NCBI GenBank assembly: GCA_900547645.1
Contig: URHP01000006.1
Coordinates: 1 to 44,343 of the forward strand
Origin: an uncultured Eubacteriales bacterium
Lineage (GTDB): Bacteria; Bacillota; Clostridia; Christensenellales; Borkfalkiaceae
Reading direction: 5' to 3'
DNA: 44,343 nt
This document shows, in pieces, positions 35,744 through 42,583 of the stretch. The notes beneath the pieces were generated by a model. That model was given only the letters and a program-made list of their open reading frames with translations, did no database searches and was not told the DNA's origin. A program made the position numbers and the translations under genes. Positions within the stretch are counted from its first letter, which is position 1. The number at the start of each line of letters is the position of its first letter.

Positions 35744-35943
35744 GATTCCCTCCCGGATTCGGTCATATTTTGTTCTTCTTCAATTTTATCCCCTTAACAT
35801 GACAAAAAGACGATAGAAACTACCGCCTCTTTGCCAAAACTATATTGGGGGAATGAAGATATAAGCAACTTTCAAACAGGGATTTTCTTCGGGAAAACCG
35901 TCGGCGATAAGGTATCTGGTCGGCTGCCCCTGTCCTGTTAACG
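35744..35943 (-). promoter_or_regulatory. Structured galT leader / divergent regulatory region
   Basis: From the distal promoter (start ~35943) the galT transcript has about 200 untranslated bases. At about 35877-35936 ACAGGG pairs with CCCTGT and encloses a GATA / TATC hairpin with a CCG / CGG base, plus a TTTTC / GAAAA hairpin. GCCGAC occurs twice, 19 bases apart. A second, weaker promoter follows at 35839-35868. I tried known riboswitch consensuses (TPP, FMN, purine, ZTP, fluoride, guanidine, c-di-GMP) and none fits. Confidence 0.45.
35839..35868 (-). promoter_or_regulatory. Possible proximal promoter of galT
   Basis: On the minus strand, -35 TTGCTT (35863-35868), 18-base spacer, -10 TATAGT (35839-35844). 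Weaker than the distal promoter and downstream of the leader structure. Confidence 0.4.
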
Positions 35944-35949
35944 ATAATT

Positions 35950-35978
35950 ATTATACCTGATGCAAGGGATATTTTCAA
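35950..35978 (-). promoter_or_regulatory. Distal promoter of the galT-galK-aga operon
   Basis: On the minus strand, -35 TTGAAA (35973-35978), 17-base spacer, -10 TATAAT (35950-35955). Confidence 0.72.
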
Positions 35979-35999
35979 GCAACGTATTGTCAGAATTTA

Positions 36000-36015
36000 G
36001 ACATTTATTGACATT
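36000..36015. repeat. 10-base-spaced direct repeats between divergent promoters
   Basis: GACATT at 36000-36005 and 36010-36015, one helical turn apart, between the galT and araC-type promoters. A TGTC / GACA inverted pair (35989-36003) overlaps. Half-sites one turn apart suit the two helix-turn-helix motifs of AraC proteins, so this is a candidate operator (inference). Confidence 0.4.
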
Positions 36016-36021
36016 ATACGC

Positions 36022-36050
36022 TTGACTTTTGAAATATTTTAGGTTATGAT
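36022..36050 (+). promoter_or_regulatory. Promoter of the AraC-family gene
   Basis: -35 TTGACT (36022-36027), 17-base spacer, -10 TATGAT (36045-36050); a GGGGGA ribosome site precedes the ATG at 36072. Confidence 0.78.
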
Positions 36051-36071
36051 AAAATAAACGGGGGATGCCAT

Positions 36072-36956
36072 ATGATCGCAAGAAGAGAGATCTGGAACTA
36101 TCCGGAAGAAGCAAAAGTCTGGGTAGGAAAGTACCGCAATTCACACAATCTGCTGCACTGGCACTACGACTGCGAGTTTATCTATGTGGAGCGCGGCTCC
36201 ATCGACGTGTTCTGCGAAAAGAAAAAACACTCGCTGCTCGAGGGGGACGCCCTGTTCACCGACAGCGGACAGATCCACTACCAACGCGCATGCGAGCCGG
36301 ACACCGTGCTCATCGTCATGGTGTTCGACTACAATATCATCCGTCCCTTCCTTGAAAAATATCAGCTTGCCAGCCCCAAGTTATACAAAAAATATCCCAT
36401 TCCCGAATACTATGCGCGTCTGCGCTCCATTCTGACCGAGCGCAAACCCTTTTACGGAGAAGAGGCGACCTGCGCCGTGTGCGAAATGATGATCGACGTA
36501 TACCGCGGCGAACAGCTGGTGCACCGATTGGAAAACGACCGCACGGAAGAGGCGTTCAAGCGGCTTTTGGAGGATGTGCACGAACGGTACGCGGAATACA
36601 CCTTTGAGGACGCCGTGCGCTTCATGGGCATGAGCGACGCCTATTTTTCACGCTATTTCAAGGCGATGGCGGGCACCACCTTTTCCCAATACCTGAACTA
36701 TGTGCGCACGGACAACGCCGTAAGGCTTCTGCTCTCGGGCGAAGACCTGACGATGACGGAGATCGCCGAACAATGCGGCTTTGCGACCATCCGCAATTTC
36801 AACCGCATTTTCCGCGAATTCACGGGATTTTCCCCCTCCCGTCTGCCCAAGGACTACGTCTTAAGCGATCGGTTTTCCTATCCGAGCGAAAAGGCGTTCA
36901 ACCCCACGCTGTACGACTGCGAACTCATCGAAAGCAGCGATGCCGCCGTGCCATGA
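36072..36956 (+). CDS. AraC-family transcriptional regulator
   Basis: 294 residues. N-terminal cupin sensor domain (about 15-150) with the HWHYDCEFIYVERGS strand pair and LLEGDALFTDSGQIH, typical of sugar-responsive AraC/XylS regulators. C-terminal DNA-binding domain with two helix-turn-helix units, about 178-205 (EDAVRFMGMSDAYFSRYFK) and 226-254 (MTEIAEQCGFATIRNFNRIF), followed by the family FTGFSPSRLPK. Divergent from the galT operon, so the likely target is that operon, itself or the nearby rhamnosidase. The ligand is probably a sugar such as galactose or rhamnose (inference). Confidence 0.92.
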   Translation: MIARREIWNYPEEAKVWVGKYRNSHNLLHWHYDCEFIYVERGSIDVFCEKKKHSLLEGDALFTDSGQIHYQRACEPDTVLIVMVFDYNIIRPFLEKYQLASPKLYKKYPIPEYYARLRSILTERKPFYGEEATCAVCEMMIDVYRGEQLVHRLENDRTEEAFKRLLEDVHERYAEYTFEDAVRFMGMSDAYFSRYFKAMAGTTFSQYLNYVRTDNAVRLLLSGEDLTMTEIAEQCGFATIRNFNRIFREFTGFSPSRLPKDYVLSDRFSYPSEKAFNPTLYDCELIESSDAAVP

Positions 36957-36961
36957 CATGT

Positions 36962-36998
36962 AAAAAAGGGCTCCCGCCGCAGCGGAAGTCCCTTTTTT
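36962..36998 (+). terminator. Bidirectional terminator between araC-type gene and rhamnosidase
   Basis: AAAAAAGGG ... CCGC, 4-base loop, GCGG ... CCCTTTTTT. It lies directly after the regulator's stop codon and downstream of the convergent GH78 gene. Confidence 0.85.
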
Positions 36999-37087
36999 CG
37001 ATCGGTCGCATCTCAAAGCGTGAGGATCGAGGAAATGATGACGATGGCGACTGCGGCAAAAACCGCAAGCGCGCAGGCTGTTTTTTG

Positions 37088-39241
37088 TTATCTTCTGTCC
37101 GCCGCACGCCGTTCGTAGGAATACCTTCCCGCGCCGACGCGGACGGGCGCTTCTCCGGGGAGAACGATCTCCGCCGACGCCCCCGCGGGCACTTCCGCAT
37201 GATAGACGATCGCCCCGTTCTTCCGCTCATATCCCGCCGCGATCCTGCCGGCAACGCTCTCGTACTCCGCATACACGCGATCGACCGCCGCAAGCGGCAT
37301 GGGTGCGATCCTGATCTGCGTGAAGCCCGCCTGCGCCTCCTCGATCCCCGCAACGCGGCGATAGACAAACTCCATGACGGAACCGTAAGCATAGTGATTG
37401 TAGCTGTTCATGCCGTCCGGATTGGGCGTACCGTCCGGCATGAGCGAATTCCAGCGTTCCCATACGGTCGTCGCCCCCATGCGCACCTCATACAGCCAGC
37501 CGGGATATTCGGGATTGAGCAACACCTTTTCCGCCGTATCGGAATACCCGTGATCGGCGAGCGCAAACAACAGATAGGGCGTGCCGATAAATCCCGTACT
37601 GACGCGGCAGCCGTGGCGCAGCACGTTCGCGTTGAGTTCCGCCGCCAGCCGCGCGCGGTGTTCGGGCGGAACGATGCCGAACTGCAGCGCGATCGCCTGT
37701 GCGGTGACCGTATCGAGCGCAAGCCTGCCGCCCGGCGTAACATATTCCTCCCGCATACGGCGAAGCAGCGCTTCCCGCTTGCCGCGGTAGAGCACCTCCT
37801 CCCCCGTTCCCAGAATGCGCGCCGTCTCCGCGACGATGTGCAGCGTGTGCAGGTGCAGAGCATTGGCGAGAAAATATACGTCCGTCCGCCCGCCGGGACC
37901 GTCCGCAAGCAGCACTTCCTTGTCCAGAGCGAGCCAATCGCCGTATTCATGTCCGCGCACGATCAGCCCGTTCTCCATGGTGCGCTCCCGCGCCGAGACG
38001 AACTTTTTCATCGCCCCGTAATTTTCCGACAGAAAACTCTCATCCCCGTACATCCGGTACAGTTTCCAGGGGACCATCGTCACGGCATCGCACCACATTG
38101 CCGCCGTACTTTTTTTATTGAGACAGTCGGGAGCGACGTGCGGGATCTCGCCCGTCTCCGCCTGATCGCTGCGGACGTCGCAAAGCCACTTACGCAAAAT
38201 GCCGCGGACGTCGTAGTTAAACGCCGCCGTACGGCAGAATACGTTGATGTCCCCCGTCCAGCCCAGCCGTTCGTCCCGCTGCGGGCAGTCGGTGGGAAGA
38301 TCGACAAAATTCCCCCGCTGTCCCCACACCACGTTTTCAAACAGACGGTTGAGCGCGGGATCGGACGTCTCGATGCGCCCCGTACGCCGCATGTCGGTAT
38401 GGCGCACGACCGCCGTCACGTTCTCCGCGGGCAGTTCGGCGCCCTCGAGCATGAGGTAGCGGAACCCGTGGAAGGTAAATTCGGGGCGGAAGGTGTGCGC
38501 ACCCTTTGCGGTAAAGGTGTCCGTCGCCTTTGCGCTGCGCAGGTTCTCGGTATAAAAATTGCCCCCGACCAGGATCTCGGCAAATTTCAGCGTGAGCGTG
38601 CCGTCAAAATCCTGCGGCGTACGCACTTCCGCGATCCCTGCCAGATTCTGACCGAAATCATAGACGAGTTCTCCCTTCGGCGTGCGGAATACCCTGCGGA
38701 CGGAAAGGCGTTCGGTATCGCGCACGGGTTCGCCGATCTGCGGCACAAGGCGCGCCCCGCCGAACGGGACTTCGGCAATATGCAGCGCGCGCAGCTCCGC
38801 CGTGAGATCGACATGCTCGCCGTCGTAAATGCCGGACGAGCGGATCGCGCTCTCCGAAGCCGTCCAGCTCCCGTCCGTGCACACGCACAGCCCGTCCGCA
38901 GACAGTTCCGCGCAGACGGCGGGACGGTCTCCATACTTGCAGGCCGCGTGTTCCCAGGTGAGCGGACCGCAGTACCATCCCGCATTTACGGTAAAGGACA
39001 GGACGTTTTCGCCCTCCCGCACGTCAACGGCGTATTCCTGCACCTGCAGCGTGTGGCGGTAGGAAGTCCAGCCGGGCGCGAGATATGCGTCGCCCACGCG
39101 CCTGCCGTTGAGCTGTGCGAAGTAGACGCCGAGCGCCGTTGCGCGCAGCGTTGCCCTTCCCGCCCTGTCCGCATAAAACGTCTTGCTGACGGTGAACGTA
39201 TCCGCGTTCTCCGCCGTACCGATAAAAATTCCTTTCATCAT
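37088..39241 (-). CDS. Alpha-L-rhamnosidase, GH78
   Basis: About 717 residues. Inverting hydrolase that removes terminal alpha-L-rhamnose from plant glycosides (flavonoids, rhamnogalacturonan). N-terminal carbohydrate-binding-like beta domains (FTVSKTFYADRAGRATLRAT, LAPGWTSYRHTLQVQEYAVD), then the (alpha/alpha)6 barrel with the signature DCPQRDERLGWTGD (about 318-331; Glu324 the likely acid) and VWERWNS (Glu595 the likely base). No signal peptide, so cytosolic. Two adjacent Met codons; GGAGG is 4 bases from the first and 7 from the second, so the start may be 39238. Upstream ORF extension runs through the repeat region and is not credible. Beyond the stop the frame continues with a hydrophobic segment (see findings). 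Confidence 0.93.
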   Translation of the reverse strand: MMKGIFIGTAENADTFTVSKTFYADRAGRATLRATALGVYFAQLNGRRVGDAYLAPGWTSYRHTLQVQEYAVDVREGENVLSFTVNAGWYCGPLTWEHAACKYGDRPAVCAELSADGLCVCTDGSWTASESAIRSSGIYDGEHVDLTAELRALHIAEVPFGGARLVPQIGEPVRDTERLSVRRVFRTPKGELVYDFGQNLAGIAEVRTPQDFDGTLTLKFAEILVGGNFYTENLRSAKATDTFTAKGAHTFRPEFTFHGFRYLMLEGAELPAENVTAVVRHTDMRRTGRIETSDPALNRLFENVVWGQRGNFVDLPTDCPQRDERLGWTGDINVFCRTAAFNYDVRGILRKWLCDVRSDQAETGEIPHVAPDCLNKKSTAAMWCDAVTMVPWKLYRMYGDESFLSENYGAMKKFVSARERTMENGLIVRGHEYGDWLALDKEVLLADGPGGRTDVYFLANALHLHTLHIVAETARILGTGEEVLYRGKREALLRRMREEYVTPGGRLALDTVTAQAIALQFGIVPPEHRARLAAELNANVLRHGCRVSTGFIGTPYLLFALADHGYSDTAEKVLLNPEYPGWLYEVRMGATTVWERWNSLMPDGTPNPDGMNSYNHYAYGSVMEFVYRRVAGIEEAQAGFTQIRIAPMPLAAVDRVYAEYESVAGRIAAGYERKNGAIVYHAEVPAGASAEIVLPGEAPVRVGAGRYSYERRAADRR

Positions 39242-39321
39242 GTTTCCTCCGAAGCATCCTGTAAGAAAAAAATACGAACCCGCTTTTTGCGGCATCTTTT
39301 GAGCGCCTTGCCGTTCATCGT

Positions 39322-39345
39322 CTTTGTAATACACTTTGTAATACA
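39322..39345. repeat. Perfect tandem 12-bp repeat upstream of the rhamnosidase
   Basis: CTTTGTAATACA occurs twice head to tail (39322-39333, 39334-39345), 80-100 bases upstream of the GH78 start. No convincing -35 is seen there, so this could be an activator site. A weak CCGC / GCGG hairpin with a T run follows at about 39264-39290. Confidence 0.6.
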
Positions 39346-39352
39346 TCAGAAA

Positions 39353-39386
39353 GGGGGTTTCCGCGCCCTGCGGCGCAAAAACCCCC
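39353..39386 (-). terminator. Terminator after the GGGtGRT gene
   Basis: GGGGGTTT / AAACCCCC outer stem around GCGCC / GGCGC; 16 bases after the stop, followed by a short T tract on the minus strand. Confidence 0.72.
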
Positions 39387-39402
39387 TGCCGAACCAAATT
39401 TG

Positions 39403-40404
39403 TTACTTGCTCATACCTTCCTGCACGGCAACCGCAACCGCAACCGTAGCGCCGACCATGGGATTGTTGCCCATACCGATGAGCCCCATCATCTCGACGT
39501 GCGCGGGGACGGACGAAGAACCCGCAAACTGCGCGTCGGAGTGCATTCTGCCCATCGTGTCCGTCATGCCGTAGGACGAAGGACCTGCCGCCATGTTGTC
39601 GGGATGCAGCGTTCTGCCCGTGCCGCCGCCGGAAGCGACCGAGAAGTACTTGACGCCGTTCTCGTTGCACCACTTCTTATAGGTGCCTGCGACGGGATGC
39701 TGGAAACGGGTGGGATTGGTGGAGTTGCCCGTGATGGAGACGCCGACCTTTTCGAGCTTCATGACGGCAACGCCCTCGGGGACGTTGTCCACGCCGTAGC
39801 ACTTGACCTTCGCGCGGGGGCCGTCCGAATAGGCGACCTCGTTCGTGACCGTGACCGTCTCGGTATACGGATCGAACACCGTCTCCACATAGGTGAAGCC
39901 GTTGATGCGGGAGATGATGAACGCCGCATCCTTGCCGAGCCCGTTGAGAATGACGCGGAGCGGCTTCTTGCGCACTTTGTTCGCGTTCATCGCAATGGAG
40001 ATGGCGCCCTCTGCCGCAGCAAACGATTCGTGACCGGCAAGGAAGCAGAAGCAGTCCGTCTCCTCGGAGAGCAGCATCTTGCCCAGATTTCCGTGGCCGA
40101 GCCCGACCTTGCGGTTTTCCGCGACCGAGCCGGGAATACAGAACGACTGCAGACCGATCCCGATCGCCGCCGCCGCGTCCGCCGCCTTCTTGCAGCCCTT
40201 CTTGATGGCGATCGCCGCGCCGACCGTATATGCCCAGACGGCGTTCTCGAAGCAGATGGGCTGCGTGCCGCGCACGATCTTGTCGCAGTCAACGCCCTTG
40301 GAAAGGCAGATATCCCTGCACTCTTCGATGGAACCGATGCCGTACTCTTTCAATACGCCGTTGATCTTGTCTACTCTTCTTTCATACCCTTCGAACAGAG
40401 CCAT
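39403..40404 (-). CDS. GGGtGRT protein, unknown function
   Basis: 333 residues, member of the conserved anaerobe family named for its GGGTGRT motif (here residues 259-265, in SVASGGGTGRTLHPDN). The protein is cytosolic, with ten cysteines (29, 33, 40, 51, 71, 89, 118, 120, 202, 246), including the CFC at 118-120. It has a Gly-rich GLGHGNLGKM block and a C-terminus rich in Gly/Ala/Val (MGNNPMVGATVAVAVAV). No enzymatic activity is known. It lies 12 bases downstream of a NifU/IscU-like scaffold, its usual partner, which suggests a metal-cluster or sulfur-related role; that is inference. High conservation and an own promoter suggest real importance. Confidence 0.88.
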   Translation of the reverse strand: MALFEGYERRVDKINGVLKEYGIGSIEECRDICLSKGVDCDKIVRGTQPICFENAVWAYTVGAAIAIKKGCKKAADAAAAIGIGLQSFCIPGSVAENRKVGLGHGNLGKMLLSEETDCFCFLAGHESFAAAEGAISIAMNANKVRKKPLRVILNGLGKDAAFIISRINGFTYVETVFDPYTETVTVTNEVAYSDGPRAKVKCYGVDNVPEGVAVMKLEKVGVSITGNSTNPTRFQHPVAGTYKKWCNENGVKYFSVASGGGTGRTLHPDNMAAGPSSYGMTDTMGRMHSDAQFAGSSSVPAHVEMMGLIGMGNNPMVGATVAVAVAVQEGMSK

Positions 40405-40416
40405 TGTCCTACCTCC

Positions 40417-41118
40417 TTACTCTTTGCGGGGGTCGATGTACTTCACCGCACCCTGTTCTTCGGCGAATCTGCCGTAGTGCCCCATCGACTTCGTCCATGC
40501 ATCGTTGGGCTCCAAACCCTTCTTGATGAAGTCGGTCATTTTTCCGAGAGACACAAATTCATAGCCGATGACCTGATTGTCCTTGTCGAGCGCGAGACGG
40601 GTGACATAGCCCTCCGCCATTTCGAGATAGCGCACGCCCTTGAGCGCCGTGCCGTACATGGTGCCGACCTGCGAACGAAGCCCCTTGCCGAGGTCTTCCA
40701 GCCCCGCGCCGACGGTCAGCCCGTCGTCCGAGAACGCCGACTGCGTTCTGCCGTACACGATCTGCAGGAACAGTTCGCGCATTGCGGTGTTGATCGCATC
40801 GCACACAAGGTCGGTATTGAGCGCTTCGAGAATGGTCTTGTGGGGAAGGATCTCCGCCGCCATTGCCGCCGAATGCGTCATGCCCGAGCAGCCGATCGTC
40901 TCAACGAGCGCCTCCTGAATGACGCCCTCTTTGACGTTCAGGGTGAGTTTGCAGGCGCCCTGCTGCGGTGCGCACCAACCCACGCCGTGCGTGAAGCCGC
41001 TGATGTCCGTGATCTGCTTCGCGCAGATCCACTTGCCCTCTTCCGGAATGGGAGCGGGATCGTGCTTGGGACCTTTTGCAACACAGATCATCTCTTCCAC
41101 TTCGCGTGAATATTGCAT
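40417..41118 (-). CDS. NifU/IscU-like Fe-S cluster scaffold protein
   Basis: 233 residues. The middle resembles the IscU/NifU-N fold: IGCSGMTHSAAMAAEILPHKTILEAL (about 75-100, with Cys77 in the place of IscU's second cysteine) and Cys106 in LVCDAIN for the third. The first IscU cysteine is replaced by WCAPQQGAC (Cys49, Cys56). N-terminal MICVAKGPKHDP adds Cys12 and Cys32. A C-terminal ~100-residue extension (from LTVGAGLEDLGKG) is not in ordinary IscU. It therefore may bind a cluster or serve the GGGtGRT protein specifically rather than general assembly. GGAGG site; promoter at 41170-41198. Confidence 0.85.
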   Translation of the reverse strand: MQYSREVEEMICVAKGPKHDPAPIPEEGKWICAKQITDISGFTHGVGWCAPQQGACKLTLNVKEGVIQEALVETIGCSGMTHSAAMAAEILPHKTILEALNTDLVCDAINTAMRELFLQIVYGRTQSAFSDDGLTVGAGLEDLGKGLRSQVGTMYGTALKGVRYLEMAEGYVTRLALDKDNQVIGYEFVSLGKMTDFIKKGLEPNDAWTKSMGHYGRFAEEQGAVKYIDPRKE

Positions 41119-41169
41119 CTTGTATCCTCCATAAAAAATGTTCGGTCTCTATGGGAACCTTTCTGCAAC

Positions 41170-41198
41170 ATTTTACCATATCTCCCCGAAAAAGACAA
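41170..41198 (-). promoter_or_regulatory. Promoter of the scaffold-GGGtGRT operon
   Basis: On the minus strand, -35 TTGTCT (41193-41198), 17-base spacer, -10 TAAAAT (41170-41175). Confidence 0.72.
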
Positions 41199-41203
41199 GA
41201 GGT

Positions 41204-41249
41204 TGTGTAAAATTTTTCGCTAAGCGCTGTGCGGAATTTTTCGTTGAGC
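41204..41249. repeat. Two 22-bp imperfect direct repeats upstream of the promoter
   Basis: TGTGTAAAATTTTTCGCTAA... (41204-41225) and TGTGCGGAATTTTTCGTTGA... (41228-41249) agree at 17 of 22 positions, both ending AGC. They begin 5 bases upstream of the -35 box of the scaffold operon. Position and spacing suit a transcription-factor site. Confidence 0.6.
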
Positions 41250-41275
41250 ATTGCATCAACAGCAGACAGAAACAC

Positions 41276-41485
41276 TCAGTCGCCCTTTCTTCCAATCAGA
41301 TAGTCCGTTTCAACGTCAAAATAATCCGCAACGAGCCACAAACTCGTCAAACTCGGCTCTTTCTTTTTTAACAGCCATGCACTGACGGTATTTTGTTTTA
41401 CCCCGACGTGCTCGGCAAGTTTTACCTGATTCAGCCCCTGCTCCTTCATTAACTCCCGCAGCCGTTCTGCAAAAATAATTTGCAT
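41276..41485 (-). CDS. XRE-family HTH repressor
   Basis: 69 residues, almost only the DNA-binding domain: FAERLRELMKEQGLNQVKLA, VGVKQNTVSAWLLKKKEPS and VADYFDVETDYLIGR (the usual Cro/CI-type five-helix fold, about 3-60). The start at 41485 has a GAGGT site; a longer start at 41509 lies inside the promoter. Divergent from a lipoprotein gene across two palindromes that look like its operators, so it probably represses both itself and the lipoprotein. Base composition is AT-richer than the flanks, as in acquired modules. Confidence 0.9.
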   Translation of the reverse strand: MQIIFAERLRELMKEQGLNQVKLAEHVGVKQNTVSAWLLKKKEPSLTSLWLVADYFDVETDYLIGRKGD

Positions 41486-41502
41486 AAAACACCTCTCTTG
41501 TC

Positions 41503-41531
41503 TTGACATTGTAGCCCCATGGGAGTATAAT
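41503..41531 (+). promoter_or_regulatory. Consensus promoter of the lipoprotein gene
   Basis: Perfect consensus -35 TTGACA (41503-41508), 17-base spacer and -10 TATAAT (41526-41531), the strongest match in the window. An operator lies in the spacer. Confidence 0.9.
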
Positions 41532-41537
41532 TGTAAA
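41508..41537 (-). promoter_or_regulatory. Overlapping promoter of the XRE repressor gene
   Basis: On the minus strand, -35 TTTACA (41532-41537), 18-base spacer, -10 TACAAT (41508-41513); it overlaps the lipoprotein promoter face to face. Confidence 0.65.
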
Positions 41538-41556
41538 AAATAGCCCCTTGGGGCTA
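41512..41556. promoter_or_regulatory. Two palindromic operators
   Basis: TAGCCCCTTGGGGCTA (41541-41556) has perfect 7-base arms. TAGCCCCATGGGAGTA (41512-41527) is the same palindrome with one changed base, lying in the spacers of both promoters. The centres are 29 bases apart. Binding at the inner site would block both promoters. Confidence 0.75.
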
Positions 41557-41585
41557 AATAATATCAATTAAGAATGAGGACAATC

Positions 41586-42116
41586 ATGATGAAGAAACTG
41601 GTTAATTTAATAAGCGTGGTGATTCTGATTGCATGCAGTATTCCACTTTTCTCTTGTAATCCGAAAGAAGAATTAACAGAAGGAGAAAAATCTTTCGTCG
41701 GGACTTGGATATTGTCTGATGATATAACATATTGGGAAGCGAATAATACCTATTGGGAGCCGGGACAGACTTGGATAAAAAACGAGATTCGTTATCATTA
41801 TCCTTCTTCGGTCTCAGATTCATTTAACAGTTTTTGCGAAAAATATATCGGAAAAGTTAGTTTGGTGCTTGATGGAACCAAAAATAACGGAAAGATGTCC
41901 GGCGTTTTATCCATGGATGGCGAAGAAAAAGAATTTACTTGGTATGTAGATCGAAGTGGCGACGCCATCAAGTTTTCACCATATCTTCCCATTCCAGATT
42001 ATTCGTTATCTAATAGCCATGGACGCACACAAACTGCTTTAATGAGCAAGAATAGGTTATTTGTGGTATCAGACTTTAAAAAATCAACTTTGATGTTCTT
42101 CGATAAATGTGATTAA
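41586..42116 (+). CDS. Small lipoprotein with a lipocalin-like domain
   Basis: 176 residues. The signal peptide MMKKLVNLISVVILIACSIP ends in the lipobox LFSC (Cys24). The mature part starts NPKEELTEGEKSFVGTWILSDD, where the GTW motif and the following alternating strands suggest a small beta-barrel of the lipocalin-like kind (tentative). It ends FVVSDFKKSTLMFFDKCD. Start 41586 has GAGGA 5 bases upstream (41589 is also possible); the ATG at 41574 has no ribosome site. AT-rich codon use differs from the GC-rich neighbours. Function unknown; controlled by the XRE repressor operators. Confidence 0.82.
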   Translation: MMKKLVNLISVVILIACSIPLFSCNPKEELTEGEKSFVGTWILSDDITYWEANNTYWEPGQTWIKNEIRYHYPSSVSDSFNSFCEKYIGKVSLVLDGTKNNGKMSGVLSMDGEEKEFTWYVDRSGDAIKFSPYLPIPDYSLSNSHGRTQTALMSKNRLFVVSDFKKSTLMFFDKCD

Positions 42117-42187
42117 AATTTTTGTAAATACAATATATTATATCAAAAAAATATCTCAGCAAAAATCCAACAAAAGAAGGAGGCTGT

Positions 42188-42493
42188 ATGAGGCACTCAT
42201 TTCATTTTAAGGGCGGCGGGGAATTAACAACAATGGGAGCGGTATGGTTTGTTTCATATATGTGGTACAATATTATTGACAAAGCTCATGAAAATTGGAA
42301 TTACGTTTCCACTGTAAATCAACGGATATCTACATACAACAGAACAATCCATTTCCATCTTTTTTGGCTTAATCAAATTCTTCAAATGAATCCAAGCAAT
42401 TTGAACAAAAACACCATTGGATTAAATGGACATGAGGTGATAAATATGGCAAAAAAATTATTAGAATGTGCACGAAATAGTTTCTGCACTTGA
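42188..42493 (+). CDS. Orphan hypothetical protein in an AT-rich island
   Basis: 101 residues, no family recognised. A strong AAGGAGG site 5 bases before the ATG supports translation. MRHSFHFKGGGELTTMGAVW is followed by a hydrophobic/aromatic stretch (MGAVWFVSYMWYNII) that may insert in the membrane, then a polar, Asn-rich region and a basic end. Codon use is AT-rich. It is 71 bases downstream of the lipoprotein gene without a terminator between, so it is probably cotranscribed. Confidence 0.6.
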   Translation: MRHSFHFKGGGELTTMGAVWFVSYMWYNIIDKAHENWNYVSTVNQRISTYNRTIHFHLFWLNQILQMNPSNLNKNTIGLNGHEVINMAKKLLECARNSFCT

Positions 42494-42516
42494 ATCGAAT
42501 TTTTAATCGAAACATA

Positions 42517-42556
42517 AAAGCGCGGCGGCGGGCAATTCTGCCCGCCGCCGCGCTTT
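42517..42556 (+). terminator. Terminator at the end of the island
   Basis: 17-bp perfect stem rich in GCGGCGG, 6-base loop (AATTCT), short T-rich tails on both sides; 24 bases after the orphan stop and 28 bases from the end of yhbY, so it serves convergent transcripts. Confidence 0.88.
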
Positions 42557-42583
42557 CATTTTAACATCTCTTTGTTTTTCCGG

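Noticed and set aside
36773..39574. 933-codon open frame on the plus strand
   Set aside because: It overlaps the end of the AraC-type gene and is antisense to the GH78 rhamnosidase; its translation is Arg/His/Pro-rich with no domain.
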